A stretch of DNA of 64,000 nt from Prorocentrum cordatum (taxonomy: Eukaryota > Sar > Dinophyceae > Prorocentrales > Prorocentraceae), in assembly GCA_963575745.1 (NCBI GenBank), contig CAUYUJ010020248.1, forward strand, positions 5,001-69,000, in the 5' to 3' direction. The notes beneath the pieces were generated by a model. It was not told the origin of the DNA and made no database searches. It worked only from the letters and a program-made list of their open reading frames with translations. The position numbers and the translations under genes are program-made. Positions within the stretch are counted from its first letter, which is position 1. Each line of letters starts with the position of its first letter. Shown piece by piece: positions 22,495 through 31,330 of the stretch.

Positions 22495-23012
22495 AAGAGA
22501 AACCCAGGATCCCAAGAGGAACCTAGGAACCCAGGAGGAACCGAGGAACCCAGGAACCCAGGAGGAACCCAGGAACCCAGGAGAAATCCAGGAACACAGG
22601 AGGAACCCAGGAACCCAGGAACCTTGGAGGAACCCAGGAAACCAAAAGAAACCCAGGAGGAACCCAGGAACCCAGGAGGAACCCAGGAACCCAGGAGGAA
22701 CCCAGGAACCCAGGAGGAACCAAGGAACCCAGGAACCCAGGAGGAACCCAGGAACCCAGGAGAAATCCAGGAACACAGGAGGAACCCAGGAATCCAGGAA
22801 CCTTGGAGGAACCCAAGAAACCAAGAGAAACGCAGGAGGAACCCAGGAACCCAGGAGGAACCCAGGAACCCAGGAGGAATCCAGGAACCCAGGAGGAACC
22901 GAGGAACCCAGGAACCTAGGAACCCAGGAGGAACCCAGGAACCCAGGAACCCAGGAGAAACCCAGGAACACAGGAGTAATCCAGGAATCCAGGAATCTTG
23001 GAGGAACCCAGC
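22495..23012. repeat. AGGAACCC minisatellite
   Basis: About 510 bases of AGGAACCC, AGGAGGAACCC and AGGAGAAATCC units, 9-12 bases long, so all frames on both strands stay open (Gly/Thr/Gln/Glu/Pro, or Phe/Leu/Gly/Ser on the other strand). Blocks of about 230 bases are internally duplicated. It ends about 20 bases before a possible DinoSL relict. Confidence 0.92.
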
Positions 23013-23033
23013 GTTTCCTGACCCCCCTCGCTG

Positions 23034-23054
23034 CTCGTAGCTGTTTGGGCCCAA
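23034..23054 (+). other. possible diverged DinoSL relict
   Basis: TCGTAGCTGTTTGGGCCCAA matches the leader at about 15 of 21 positions by eye, on the same strand and about 60 bases before the ATG of the ATPase gene. The position and strand are right but the match is weak. Confidence 0.4.
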
Positions 23055-23111
23055 TCGCAACGCCGAGCGTGCGCCTTCTGGCAAACCCTCAGCGTCATTC
23101 AAGACCGCGGC

Positions 23112-25151
23112 ATGGCCGCTTACGAGGACCTGAAATCGGCGACCGAGGGCTGGTATTGCCGCCCTCTTCCTGCACCAATGGTAACGGGCGTGCTGCCCCG
23201 TGGAGAAATCGAGCCTTTTCTCGAACTCACGGACGACATCGGGGCCAACGAGAACCCACTGGTGCACTACATTGATTTCATCACGGGGCATAGAGACCCA
23301 GTCCCCCCCGAGCTCGACGAGCAATACAAGGCGGCCTGGAAGGACGACAGCCACCACAATCTGCCGCCACCGTTCGGGTTCAAGACGGCGCCGCAACACC
23401 ACATGACGCTGCTGATTTGTATCCTTGACGCCCCCGACGGCACGAAGACCATAATCAAACACTGCGTCATCCCCAACAAGGCGAAGACGGCCGTCTTCGC
23501 CAGCATGGCTTTCGGGAGCGTCAAGAAGCTCTGCTTCCAGCATCCCAAGGTGCACGATTGGGGAAACAAAAGGGTGGCGAGGGCGCGGCGCCCTCGCCAT
23601 TTTGTTTTTTCGATCGCGCCGCCAGGTGGGGGTCAAGGTCTGGCAATACGCCTTCGAGCGGTTCGGAGGCAAACAGTGTCGGGCTTTCTTCTTATCGCCA
23701 GACGTCAAGACGGCCACCAAGGTGAACGAGTTCTACGAGCTCTCGGACGAGGATATAAACGCTGGCTTCGAATACATCCTGAAGAACGCGCCTCGCTCCA
23801 CGGCCGAGCTCAAGCAGCTGGTATGGCAGACGAAGGCGCTACGCAAAGGCGCCCCCCTCTACGGCTGGCCCGTCCCCCTGGTGGCGAAGGCGTTGAGCGG
23901 GCTCGCGGCGGAGGGCGCGCTTGCAAAGAAGGAGTTCGAAAACAACGTGATCCTCTGCGAGGACCACTTCAACCTTCGCGTTCTCGAAGCCATGCAGGAG
24001 CTGATCAACAGCAACGATTCGCTTGTCCTCATTGGGGAGCCCAACATCGGCAAGACGCCGCTCGGGCGCGCATTCCTGATGGCAATGTGCCGCAGGAACG
24101 CGCGGGTCCACGGATTGGACCCCGCGGGTTGTTGCATCCGCGTCACGCCTGAGATCGATTTCTTGCGAGGCGAGCCCGGCGACATTCTCATGGGGGACTT
24201 TGTGGACGATGGCTGCTTGAATCTCCTCCCGCCCAAGATGGTGAAGGCCTTGCTCGACGTCGGCCAGTACGAGAGCATGTGCTGGGCCAGGTGGGGCGCA
24301 ACGAAATGGAAGAAGGGGGAGCCTCGGTGCTTGGCGGACCAGACTTACGATCCGAATGCCGAGAAGCTGGACCGCTGGCCCTCCGTGAAGTTCCAGGAAT
24401 TCTTCGAGCTCGTGCGCCCTGCCTTCTCCGAGAAGGCGACCCGCGCATGCATGCTGGCTTTCTTCAAGCGTTCTGCGTTTCTGGTGAATACCCAGGAATA
24501 CCTCTACTGGCGCCCAGCAGGCACTGAGGAGAAAGATGTTCCGCGCATTAACTTCAAGGGCGAGACCTTCCTGACGGCCGAGGGGAAGCGCCTGTACCTA
24601 CTGCAGAAGGACGGCGACATGACCCCGCCCGCCAATATCCAGCAGCTCTTGGAGAAGGAGCGGCTCCTCGTGGACTCCGCCGTGGAGAAGAACCGCAAGA
24701 AGTCCTCAGACGCGGCCCTCGGTTCTTTGCCAGCCCCGTCGTTCGTCCAGGTTTGGGGGTTCAAAGATGCGGCCCTGCGGGGTGGGGTCCTAGGGCTGAG
24801 GGAGCACTTCAACGCGTTCTGAACGCTGAAACGCTGCCTCGGCCTTGGCGGACATCATCTTTGAGCCCCTCCCGACAGGTGAAGCGAGAGCGCGTGTCCC
24901 CTGAGCGCCTGACGTTTCGGAAGCGCCTGCTCTCGGGGATGACGCTCAATGTCGACAGCCCGTCCCCCGCCAAGCAACATGCCGCGGCGTCGTCCACTGC
25001 ATCTGGGCCCGCGGCCCCGCCCCGCGACGATCTCGAGGTCCAGCTCTCGCAGATGCTGGCCGAGGAGGGGGCGCCCGCTGTGCCTGCGATGCCCTCGGCT
25101 GCGGAGGAGGACGAGGCGCACGCTTTCCTCGGTTCTCAGAGTCAGGAGTGA
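23112..25151 (+). CDS. P-loop ATPase, three exons
   Basis: Exons 23112-23549, 23626-24750 and 24879-25151 join in phase 0 at both junctions and give a 611-residue protein from ATG to TGA. The middle exon holds a Walker A motif (GEPNIGKT, residues 283-290) and a likely Walker B (ILMGDFVDD, acidic residues near 337-341), followed by SEKATRACMLAFFKRSAF. The spacing resembles Rep/SF3-like or other helicase-type ATPases, but I cannot place the family. The N-terminal 280 residues are unrecognised; the C-terminal tail is Ala/Pro/Ser-rich. The next gene on the same strand is an IS1595-like transposase less than 0.5 kb away, so a role in a mobile element is plausible. The start is the first ATG after a possible DinoSL relict. 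Confidence 0.75.
23550..23625 (+). other. 76-nt hairpin intron (introner-like)
   Basis: Starts GT, ends AG, with 5-bp direct repeats AGGTG across both splice sites. Almost the whole intron folds on itself: an 11-bp perfect stem (TGGCGAGGGCG / CGCCCTCGCCA) with a 3-nt loop, extended outward by CGATTGGGGAAACAAAA pairing with its near-complement. Removing it joins two frames of the ATPase exactly at codon 146/147. Confidence 0.8.
24751..24878 (+). other. 128-nt intron with inverted ends
   Basis: GT...AG intron with CAGGT direct repeats at both junctions. Its left end (GGGGGTTCAAAGATG) is nearly complementary to its right end (CATCATCTTTGAGCCCCT). It contains in-frame stops, and its removal links codon SFVQ to VKRERV in phase 0. 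Confidence 0.72.
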
Positions 25152-25551
25152 GCGGGCGGCCGCGAGAGCGCGGGCGGGCAGGTGCGGCGCGCGGGTTTCG
25201 CGGGCAGCGATGGCACCCTCAGCTCGGGCGCTGATGCCGCGCGCGCTGCCGAGGTGGCGCGCGCCGCTGCGCCCCAGATGAGCTGGGGGCGCGCGCCGCC
25301 AACATGTTGTGTCTTGATAGGGTTATCCACAAGTACCGCGCGTTATCATGCCATTTTCTTTTGCCGTTCTAAGAAATCCAGCCGCCCCCGCAGACGTCGT
25401 CGTCGTCGCCGCCGCCGCCGCCATCGCCGTCCATCCGGTATGGTTGCTGTCATCGCCGCAGCCGTTTCTTGGCCGAATCGGCAGCCAGAGCCGCGGGTGC
25501 CCGCGCCTCTCGCGCACTGCCTCGCCCGTGCTATCGCGCCTGGAGCCAGGG

Positions 25552-26793
25552 ATGACCGTCCACCGTCGCCCCGCCGCCTCCGAGGCCAGGGGTCGAAGCC
25601 GCGCGCGAGGGCAGCGCTTCCCCCAGAAGCGTCGCAACAAGCGGTCGGTGCAGGCCGCCTCGCGCCGCCGCGACATTTTGGCCAAGGCGCGGAAGGCGCG
25701 CAAGGCGGCCCAGGCCAAACGCAAGCGCTTGGAAGCCACGGGCGTGTTCTACACGCCCAAGCGCCAGCGGGTGTCCCGCGTGCGGCGCGGCAGGTCTTCC
25801 TTAGCCAAGATCTACACGTACGAGGACCTCAGGGCTCTGAAGACCAAGGATGCTTACGACTTGATGGTCCAGGCGGGGTACCTCGGCGACCCCTCCGAGA
25901 ACGTTTGCCCCAGGTGCGGATGGCCATTGGGTTCGGTGATTCACAGGGGCGAGAAGCGGCATCCAGTCCAGAGGTGTCAGCGCAAGGCCTGCTCGTCGTC
26001 CTCGGTGCAGGTGAAGGTCACGAGCGGCACGTGGGCGGATGTGGAAGTGCCTCTCCCGAAGCTGGCGGGCGTCGCCTTCCTGTCGTGCGGCGCCCTGACG
26101 TCCCGCATGAGTACAGCCGACATGGCGCTGATTGCCAAGATGGGCCACAAGCAGTGCGAGGCGGTCAGGCAGAGTTTGCTGGAGATCGTCTCGGCTGCTT
26201 CGAGGGAAGAGCAGAAGTCGATCGTGCTGAGCGGCCAGTGCGAGACCGACGCCACGACCCTGCGGGTCGTCCAGCTCAAGAACGGGCGCAACATGCACAT
26301 CCGCGTGTTCGGCATGTGCAAGCGCGGAGACCACGAACACGCCGTCGTGCACATGCTGCCGCCCTTCTATGCGGTCCGTGGCGGCCCGACGCGCCCCGAG
26401 AGCACGGATGAGACCGCGCCGCTGATCTCAGCTCACACGGGGGCCGACGTGCTGATCTGGCACACAGACGGAGCGCGGTGCTACCGCCGCCTCGAGAACC
26501 ACACGAAGGTCAAGCACGCCAAGCGCATCTGGGCGACTGTCAAGACGCTGACCCTGAGCGGGGGCGACGTCCTGTGCTGCTACGGCGGGACGCAGCTCCA
26601 GGACGGGCTGTGGTCGCACGTGAAGAACGTCGTCCCAACCACGATGAACACGTACAGCAAGGAGTCGCAGGCGCAGCTCGAGAACTGGGTGCACTTCTGG
26701 GCGTGGCGCTACAGGCGCGCCAGCTGTCCAGATATGTTTCTCGAGCTCGGCTCGGCCGTCGCCATGGCCAGGTTGAAGGGCCACGTCTGGTGA
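25552..26793 (+). CDS. IS1595/Merlin-type (ISXO2-like) transposase
   Basis: A DDE-type DNA transposase, expected to cut and join transposon ends. The frame is open from 25348, but its first 200 bases include a GTC/GCC repeat, so I prefer the ATG at 25552 (413 residues). An Arg/Lys-rich N-terminus is followed by a zinc ribbon (C-x2-C at 25906, then C-x4-C at 25975). The catalytic core has Asp in CETDATTL, Asp in IWHTDGARCY, and a DGLWSHVKN segment aligning with the family's E/N-x2-W-x3-K box, so the third acidic residue appears to be Asp. The C-terminal QLENWVHFWAWRYRR matches the family's end. No inverted repeats were identified around it. It lies directly downstream of the ATPase gene. Confidence 0.85.
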   Translation: MTVHRRPAASEARGRSRARGQRFPQKRRNKRSVQAASRRRDILAKARKARKAAQAKRKRLEATGVFYTPKRQRVSRVRRGRSSLAKIYTYEDLRALKTKDAYDLMVQAGYLGDPSENVCPRCGWPLGSVIHRGEKRHPVQRCQRKACSSSSVQVKVTSGTWADVEVPLPKLAGVAFLSCGALTSRMSTADMALIAKMGHKQCEAVRQSLLEIVSAASREEQKSIVLSGQCETDATTLRVVQLKNGRNMHIRVFGMCKRGDHEHAVVHMLPPFYAVRGGPTRPESTDETAPLISAHTGADVLIWHTDGARCYRRLENHTKVKHAKRIWATVKTLTLSGGDVLCCYGGTQLQDGLWSHVKNVVPTTMNTYSKESQAQLENWVHFWAWRYRRASCPDMFLELGSAVAMARLKGHVW

Positions 26794-26824
26794 GAACCTG
26801 CATGTGCGCTAGAGGGGGCCGCAT

Positions 26825-26910
26825 GTGTAAATAATCGCCATCGGCCGAGAGGACAGGGGGGGGGAACCTGTCTGGCGAGGACCGCGGATAAAAAATAATC
26901 GTCAGCGGCC

Positions 26911-26944
<34 letters not shown>

Positions 26945-27035
26945 GAGATGGATATACGGAGCACGGAATAGAAGAGAGAGAAAGATATACAGAGAGAACG
27001 AGAGAGAGAGAGAGAGAGGGAGGGGGAGAGGCGCC
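26825..27035. repeat. GA microsatellite and flanking duplication
   Basis: (GA)n with short breaks at 26910-27020. Before it, TAATCG(C/T)CA(T/G)CGGCCGAGAG occurs twice (about 26832 and 26896). Confidence 0.85.
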
Positions 27036-27044
27036 ATGAAATTT

Positions 27045-28739
27045 GGCGAGCGGGAGCACGCGCGCGTCGAAGGTGACGCCAGCGGTGGGCCTGCGACTGG
27101 CGGTGGCGCACACGGCCGCCGCCGAAACCTCCGCCTCCTCCGCTCGCGCTGCCCACTGGCGCAGTGCCCACAAGCGCCGGTTCTGCAGCGCGCGGTACTT
27201 CCCGTGCCACCAGACGAGCTCGACGCCGAGATCAGAGGGCCCGACCTGACCAGCCTGCAGGTCACGAACCAAATTCTGGATGGGCTGGCCCGCGTGCGGG
27301 CCGTGCAGGAACCGTGGGGAGATCGACTTCTGGAGGAAACGCACCTGACGAATCTCCAGCGTCTCGACCCGCGGACTCGTCAGCAGCAACGCCCGCTCGA
27401 AGCCGCTGCGCGTGGGACCCGCGAGCAGCTCGAGGAAAAAGTCAACGTCGGCACGGCAGCGGCCGCAATGCGCCGAGGCTTCGTCGAGTTCCTCGCGGAG
27501 GCTCTCGGCCTCCTCCGCGTCCCTGGGGCCCAGGCCCTCGTCGTCCTCGCGGCGCACCACACGCTGCGCCAGCGCCTGCAGACGCTGGAGAATACCCGCC
27601 AGCTGACGCACGGTGGCGAAGCAACTCCACGCTGAATGCTGCGCTGGCACGCTGCTGTCGCCCTCATCTTGGATGCGTTGGCTGGTTGGCGCGGGGCAAG
27701 GCAGCTCGTGGGACACGCTGGCCGGTGCCGCAGTGGGGGCGCCGCGGCCAGTCCACAGCAACCAGGCCTCGAAGCTCCTCATGTCGGACCTGGACCAGTT
27801 CGGAACCTGGCTGCAGCACACGGCGTCGAGCTGAGGAGCAATCGCGCGGAAGGCCGATGCGAGTTGCCTCCTCTCTTTGGCTCCGCTGCAGAAGAGCACG
27901 GCCCTGTAGTTGGGGAGGCCTCTGAAGCCTATGCTGTCGACGACAGCCTGCTTGATGGTCGAGCTGAGCTGCTGCGCGCCGCAATCGTCCATGTAGAGCG
28001 CCATGTGAAGATGGCGCACGGGCAGCTTATCCTCCTCATCCCCGCCGACGTCGGCCCGAGGTGAGCAGACGCACAACGTTGTTCCAGTTGCTGCTGCGCT
28101 GAAGTTGCGCCCCTGATAGCTGCCCATAGTGACCTCTCGGACCGACTCGGGCTCCATCGCCTTCGCGTGGTCGAAGAGGCAGGTGCAGAGAGAATACATG
28201 ACGCCATCCGCTGGCGAAACGTATCCAATGCTGCGCTGCGGCTGGCGGCTAGTCCCATGAGGGAAGGTGAAATTTGCCAGGGCAGACATGCCCGCAAGAA
28301 ACACATCCTCGTCCTGATCGTGCTGGACCATGGCCGCCACCACATGGTCCATGCCGCCGCTCGCGGCCAAGACCCGCTTCGACTCGTCGCAGTTGTAGAC
28401 GAGCGAGGCGAGGAGCCGCAGCGCCAAAGAGACCACGCGCTCGTTCACTGCAAACTGACCCAGCACCGCGAGCACCACCTCGGCCAAGGCTTTGTCCAGC
28501 AGCAGCCTCGGCCCAGCGCGAGGCTGCCGGCTTCTCCCGAACGCCAACGACGCCAGCACCTGCAGCCCGACGGCCACCGAGGCCTCCGCCTCCTCCACCG
28601 GCAACCGAAGGAGCTGCTGCATGAGCGCCAGTAAGGCCCCTGGCAGCCCCAACCTGACCAGATGGCGCCTGTAGGACTCCGACGCGTCGATGAGGCGCCA
28701 GGCCAAGTAGTGCTGCAAGCGGCTCCTGCAGGGCTCAAC
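27045..28739 (-). CDS. armadillo-like and ParB-like domain protein
   Basis: The frame starts at a likely splice acceptor (TTCAG/GTTGAG at 28740/28739), so this is an internal or terminal exon. The first ~200 residues form helical Leu-rich repeats (VAVGLQVLASLAFG, VVSLALRLLASLVYNCDESK, AGMSALANF) typical of armadillo/HEAT folds. The C-terminal part has SISPRFLHG ... LGVELVWWHGKYRALQNRRLWAL, a pattern like the ParB/sulfiredoxin fold common in dinoflagellate predicted proteins. The frame stays open to 26709 through the GA microsatellite and into the 3' end of the transposase gene, so the true stop or a last intron is uncertain. It may be the 3' part of the gene at 29307-31235. Confidence 0.65.
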
Positions 28740-29327
28740 CTGAACAGTGTTTTCTGTTCGCGTTTCGTTTTCGTTTAAAAACGAAGTTTGAGCGAAAACG
28801 CCGGCCGGCGTCGCGCGGGCCGTTCTGGAACAAAACAGCGGGTAAACAAAACAGCGGCCCCCGAGCAGCCGAAAACGAAACGCATAGCAGAACGGTGGCA
28901 CGGCCGCGGGCCACCAACAAAACGGAAAAAACTAAACGAGCGAGTGCCAAGGAACAACGACGACGACGAGTCAAGTGAAGGTTTAAGCAGCGAGAGCGCG
29001 AGTAACAATTTAGGTGGAGATCTAGATAAAGATTTAATCCGCGAGGGAGCGAGTGACGATTTAGGTGGAGATCCCAGCACAACCCCCCAGCACACACTCG
29101 CACAGCACGACCCCCAGCACAACCCCCCTCCGCACAACCCCCCCTTCGCAAAATCCCCCAGCACACACACCCAGCACTACCCCCAGCGCAGACCTCCAGC
29201 GCAATCACCCAGCACAAACCCCAAGCACAACCCCCCCCCCCAGCACAACTCCTCAGCACAACCCCCCCAGCACAACTCCCCAGCACAACCCCCCAGCTCT
29301 GTGTAATCAGGAGCCGCTCCTGATCAC
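28740..29327 (-). other. candidate 588-nt intron with minisatellite
   Basis: On the minus strand, GTGATCAG at 29327 and TTCAG at 28740 would splice two open frames in phase 0. The interval contains a CAGCACAACCCCCC minisatellite (29080-29300), a small palindrome ATCAGGAG-CCG-CTCCTGAT near its 5' end, and two AATTTAGGTGGAGAT-type copies (about 29009 and 29060). If it is not an intron, it is the spacer between two genes on the same strand. Confidence 0.45.
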
Positions 29328-31235
29328 CCAGAGCACCGTCGCAATCGGAGCCTCGCACGGCACGTCCACGGCGATTCGCAGGATCTGCCCGAGAAACCTC
29401 GCGATTGCCAGAAGGCCCGCCTCGTCGGCCAGCTGCAAATGCCGCATGCGCAGCTCGACCTCCGCAATACCAGCACTCGCACTGCCGCCGCCGCCGCCGC
29501 AGCCCTCGCCGCAGCGCAACGCCGGTGGCGCGGCAGTGCGCGGCGCAAGGCCGAAGCGCAGTGGCAACCCCCGCGCCGCGGCTGCAGCCACGGCGACGCC
29601 GAGGTCGGTCGTGGCGCTCGGATCTGGCGCGATGACCTCCGCCTCCACGCCCCCGGCGCAGGCGACCGCAGTCAAGGGGCCCCCGTCGGCCGCCCTCGCG
29701 CGCTTCTGCTCCGCCTCCTCGGCCTCCTCTCCGCCAGCCGCCCTGCGGCGTTTCTGCTCGGCCACGCGGCGCCGCGCGCTGTGCCACGAGCCGCCGCGCT
29801 CGCGGAGCCCCGCCCGCGCCTGCAGCGCCGAGGCGACGAGCGCCGTCGTAGCGCAGTCCTGGCTCCGCTCCCGCCTCCAGGCGCCATCGCGCCTGCAGAG
29901 CGTCAGCCGCAGGAACTGGCCGCCGCAGCCCTGCAGCGCCGCGAACTCGGGCCAGTCCAGGAAGCGCAACACCCGCCGCAGCTCTCGAGGCGGCAGCGCC
30001 TCGAGCGCCAGGCGCGCGAGCTGAGGCCCTGCCGCAGCGGCCGCCGCCTCAGACGCCTGGCTCGGCGCCAGCAGCTTTGCCTGCCTGGACAGAAGTGCCA
30101 GCGCCCTCTGCCTCACGGTGGCCCAACGGTCGCCGTGCGCCAAGTGTCGGGCCTCGCGGGGGAGCTCGAGGACGTGCAGCCACGGCGGCAGCTGCCAGAA
30201 ACACGCGATCCTGGCCGCGTCCGCGCCCAGGCGCGGTGGGAGGAGGAGATACCTGCGCTCGGGGACCCCGTGCCTACCCACACCCAGCGGCGTGCGGTGG
30301 CGCACCTCGAGCTCGAGCCACGGCGCAACTGCCGGCGCGTTCACCGAGGTGACGACCGACGAAGACGACCAGGGCGTGTTGCACGCCCACCGCTCTGGGT
30401 GCTGCACGACCTCGCACGCGGGCTGCCCGAAGACCGCCTCGAAGCCGAGGGCTTTCGCCCACGGCCGCCGTGCGGCCGCGTGCCTCGCAGGGTGCCCCTC
30501 CAGCTCCGCATCGCTGAGGGCGAAGGGACACGCCGCCCCGGCGCGGCAGGCGCCCAGGAGCCGCTGCCACGGGCAGCGCGCGTCCCAGTAGCGCAGGCGC
30601 CCCGTGCCCGCGTCGACCGGCCGCCGGCGGCCCACTGGTCGGTCGGAGACGAAATGGAGGAAGTCCTCCCTGCGCTCCCGTGCCAGCGGCGGCTGCACGG
30701 CCGAGAGCAGCGGCTCGAAGGCGTCGTGGAGGAGCGCGAAGCCTGCCACGCCGGCGCCGCTCCACAGGAGGCCGAGCGCGGCGCACGCCCTGACGCGGGC
30801 GTCGCAGTCCAGCACCGCACCGCCTCCAGTCAGGATGGGTGAGCGGTCCAGAAGGTCGCCCTGTGGGTCGGCCCCCCTCCACTCGGCGGTCTCCTGGTCC
30901 AGCTGTTCCTGCCACCACCTCTGCACGTTCAGATGGCACTTCTGGTAGGGAAGGCCGCTGAGGACCACGACCTGTTTCTTCTCCGTCTTCGTGAGATCAC
31001 CCCATGGCAACTGGAATGGGAGAGAGGTCATCTGGCGAAATTCCGACCAGCGCGCCCATGCGCGGGGATGACGCTCCCGCGTCCTCTTCTTGTGCGTGCC
31101 CCACCACTTGCCCCTCTGCTTCCATCCTCGCGCCTGCGCCTCCTTCTTATGGCTTGGCCTCTGCTTGGCCTTCGGCTTGGACTTCGCCGTCGTCTTGGCC
31201 TTGGGCTGTTGTTGCTTCTGGCCTCGCTTGCCCAT
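29307..31235 (-). CDS. F-box-like protein, Arg-rich
   Basis: The ATG at 31233-31235 begins MGKRGQKQQQPKAKTTAK, a basic, nuclear-signal-like N-terminus. The frame then has a Trp-rich segment (KWWGTHKKRTRERHPRAWAR), an unrecognised middle, and around residues 405-455 an F-box-like stretch (ALPPRELRRVLRFLDWPEF ... LQGCGGQFLRLTL), as in substrate adaptors of SCF ubiquitin ligases. A Cys/Gly-rich linker and a helix follow before TGA at 29307. If the 588-nt interval downstream is an intron, the exon ends at 29328 and the protein continues into the armadillo/ParB-like part. Tandem degenerate DinoSL copies lie just upstream. Confidence 0.65.
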   Translation of the reverse strand: MGKRGQKQQQPKAKTTAKSKPKAKQRPSHKKEAQARGWKQRGKWWGTHKKRTRERHPRAWARWSEFRQMTSLPFQLPWGDLTKTEKKQVVVLSGLPYQKCHLNVQRWWQEQLDQETAEWRGADPQGDLLDRSPILTGGGAVLDCDARVRACAALGLLWSGAGVAGFALLHDAFEPLLSAVQPPLARERREDFLHFVSDRPVGRRRPVDAGTGRLRYWDARCPWQRLLGACRAGAACPFALSDAELEGHPARHAAARRPWAKALGFEAVFGQPACEVVQHPERWACNTPWSSSSVVTSVNAPAVAPWLELEVRHRTPLGVGRHGVPERRYLLLPPRLGADAARIACFWQLPPWLHVLELPREARHLAHGDRWATVRQRALALLSRQAKLLAPSQASEAAAAAAGPQLARLALEALPPRELRRVLRFLDWPEFAALQGCGGQFLRLTLCRRDGAWRRERSQDCATTALVASALQARAGLRERGGSWHSARRRVAEQKRRRAAGGEEAEEAEQKRARAADGGPLTAVACAGGVEAEVIAPDPSATTDLGVAVAAAAARGLPLRFGLAPRTAAPPALRCGEGCGGGGGSASAGIAEVELRMRHLQLADEAGLLAIARFLGQILRIAVDVPCEAPIATVLWVIRSGS

Positions 31236-31264
31236 GACTGTAAGCCCACCTTGAGGAGATGACG

Positions 31265-31330
31265 TGCTTGAGCCTAGTGGCTTGAGCCAATGGCTCGAGC
31301 CAAGGCTCAAGGCTTGAGCCCAAAGCTTCG
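31265..31330 (-). other. tandem degenerate DinoSL relicts
   Basis: On the minus strand four consecutive segments end in GGCTCAAG or GGCTCGAG, three of them beginning CC directly after AG: CCTTGGCTCGAG, CCATTGGCTCAAG, CCACTAGGCTCAAG, preceded by TTTGGGCTCAAG. This is what repeated trans-splicing onto the AG inside an older leader copy would leave (truncated CCATTTTGGCTCAAG units). It is about 30-95 bases upstream of the gene's ATG. Confidence 0.6.

Noticed and set aside
22246-23275. Plus frames of 264 codons (Gly-Thr-Gln-Glu-Pro repeats) and a 472-codon minus frame (Phe-Leu-Gly-Ser repeats)
   Set aside because: Unit lengths of 9 and 12 bases keep all frames open; no unique sequence supports a protein.
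26794-26914. Terminal inverted repeat at the right of the transposase
   Set aside because: The repeated TAATCG(C/T)CA...CGGCCGAGAG words are direct, not inverted, and have no partner at the left side.
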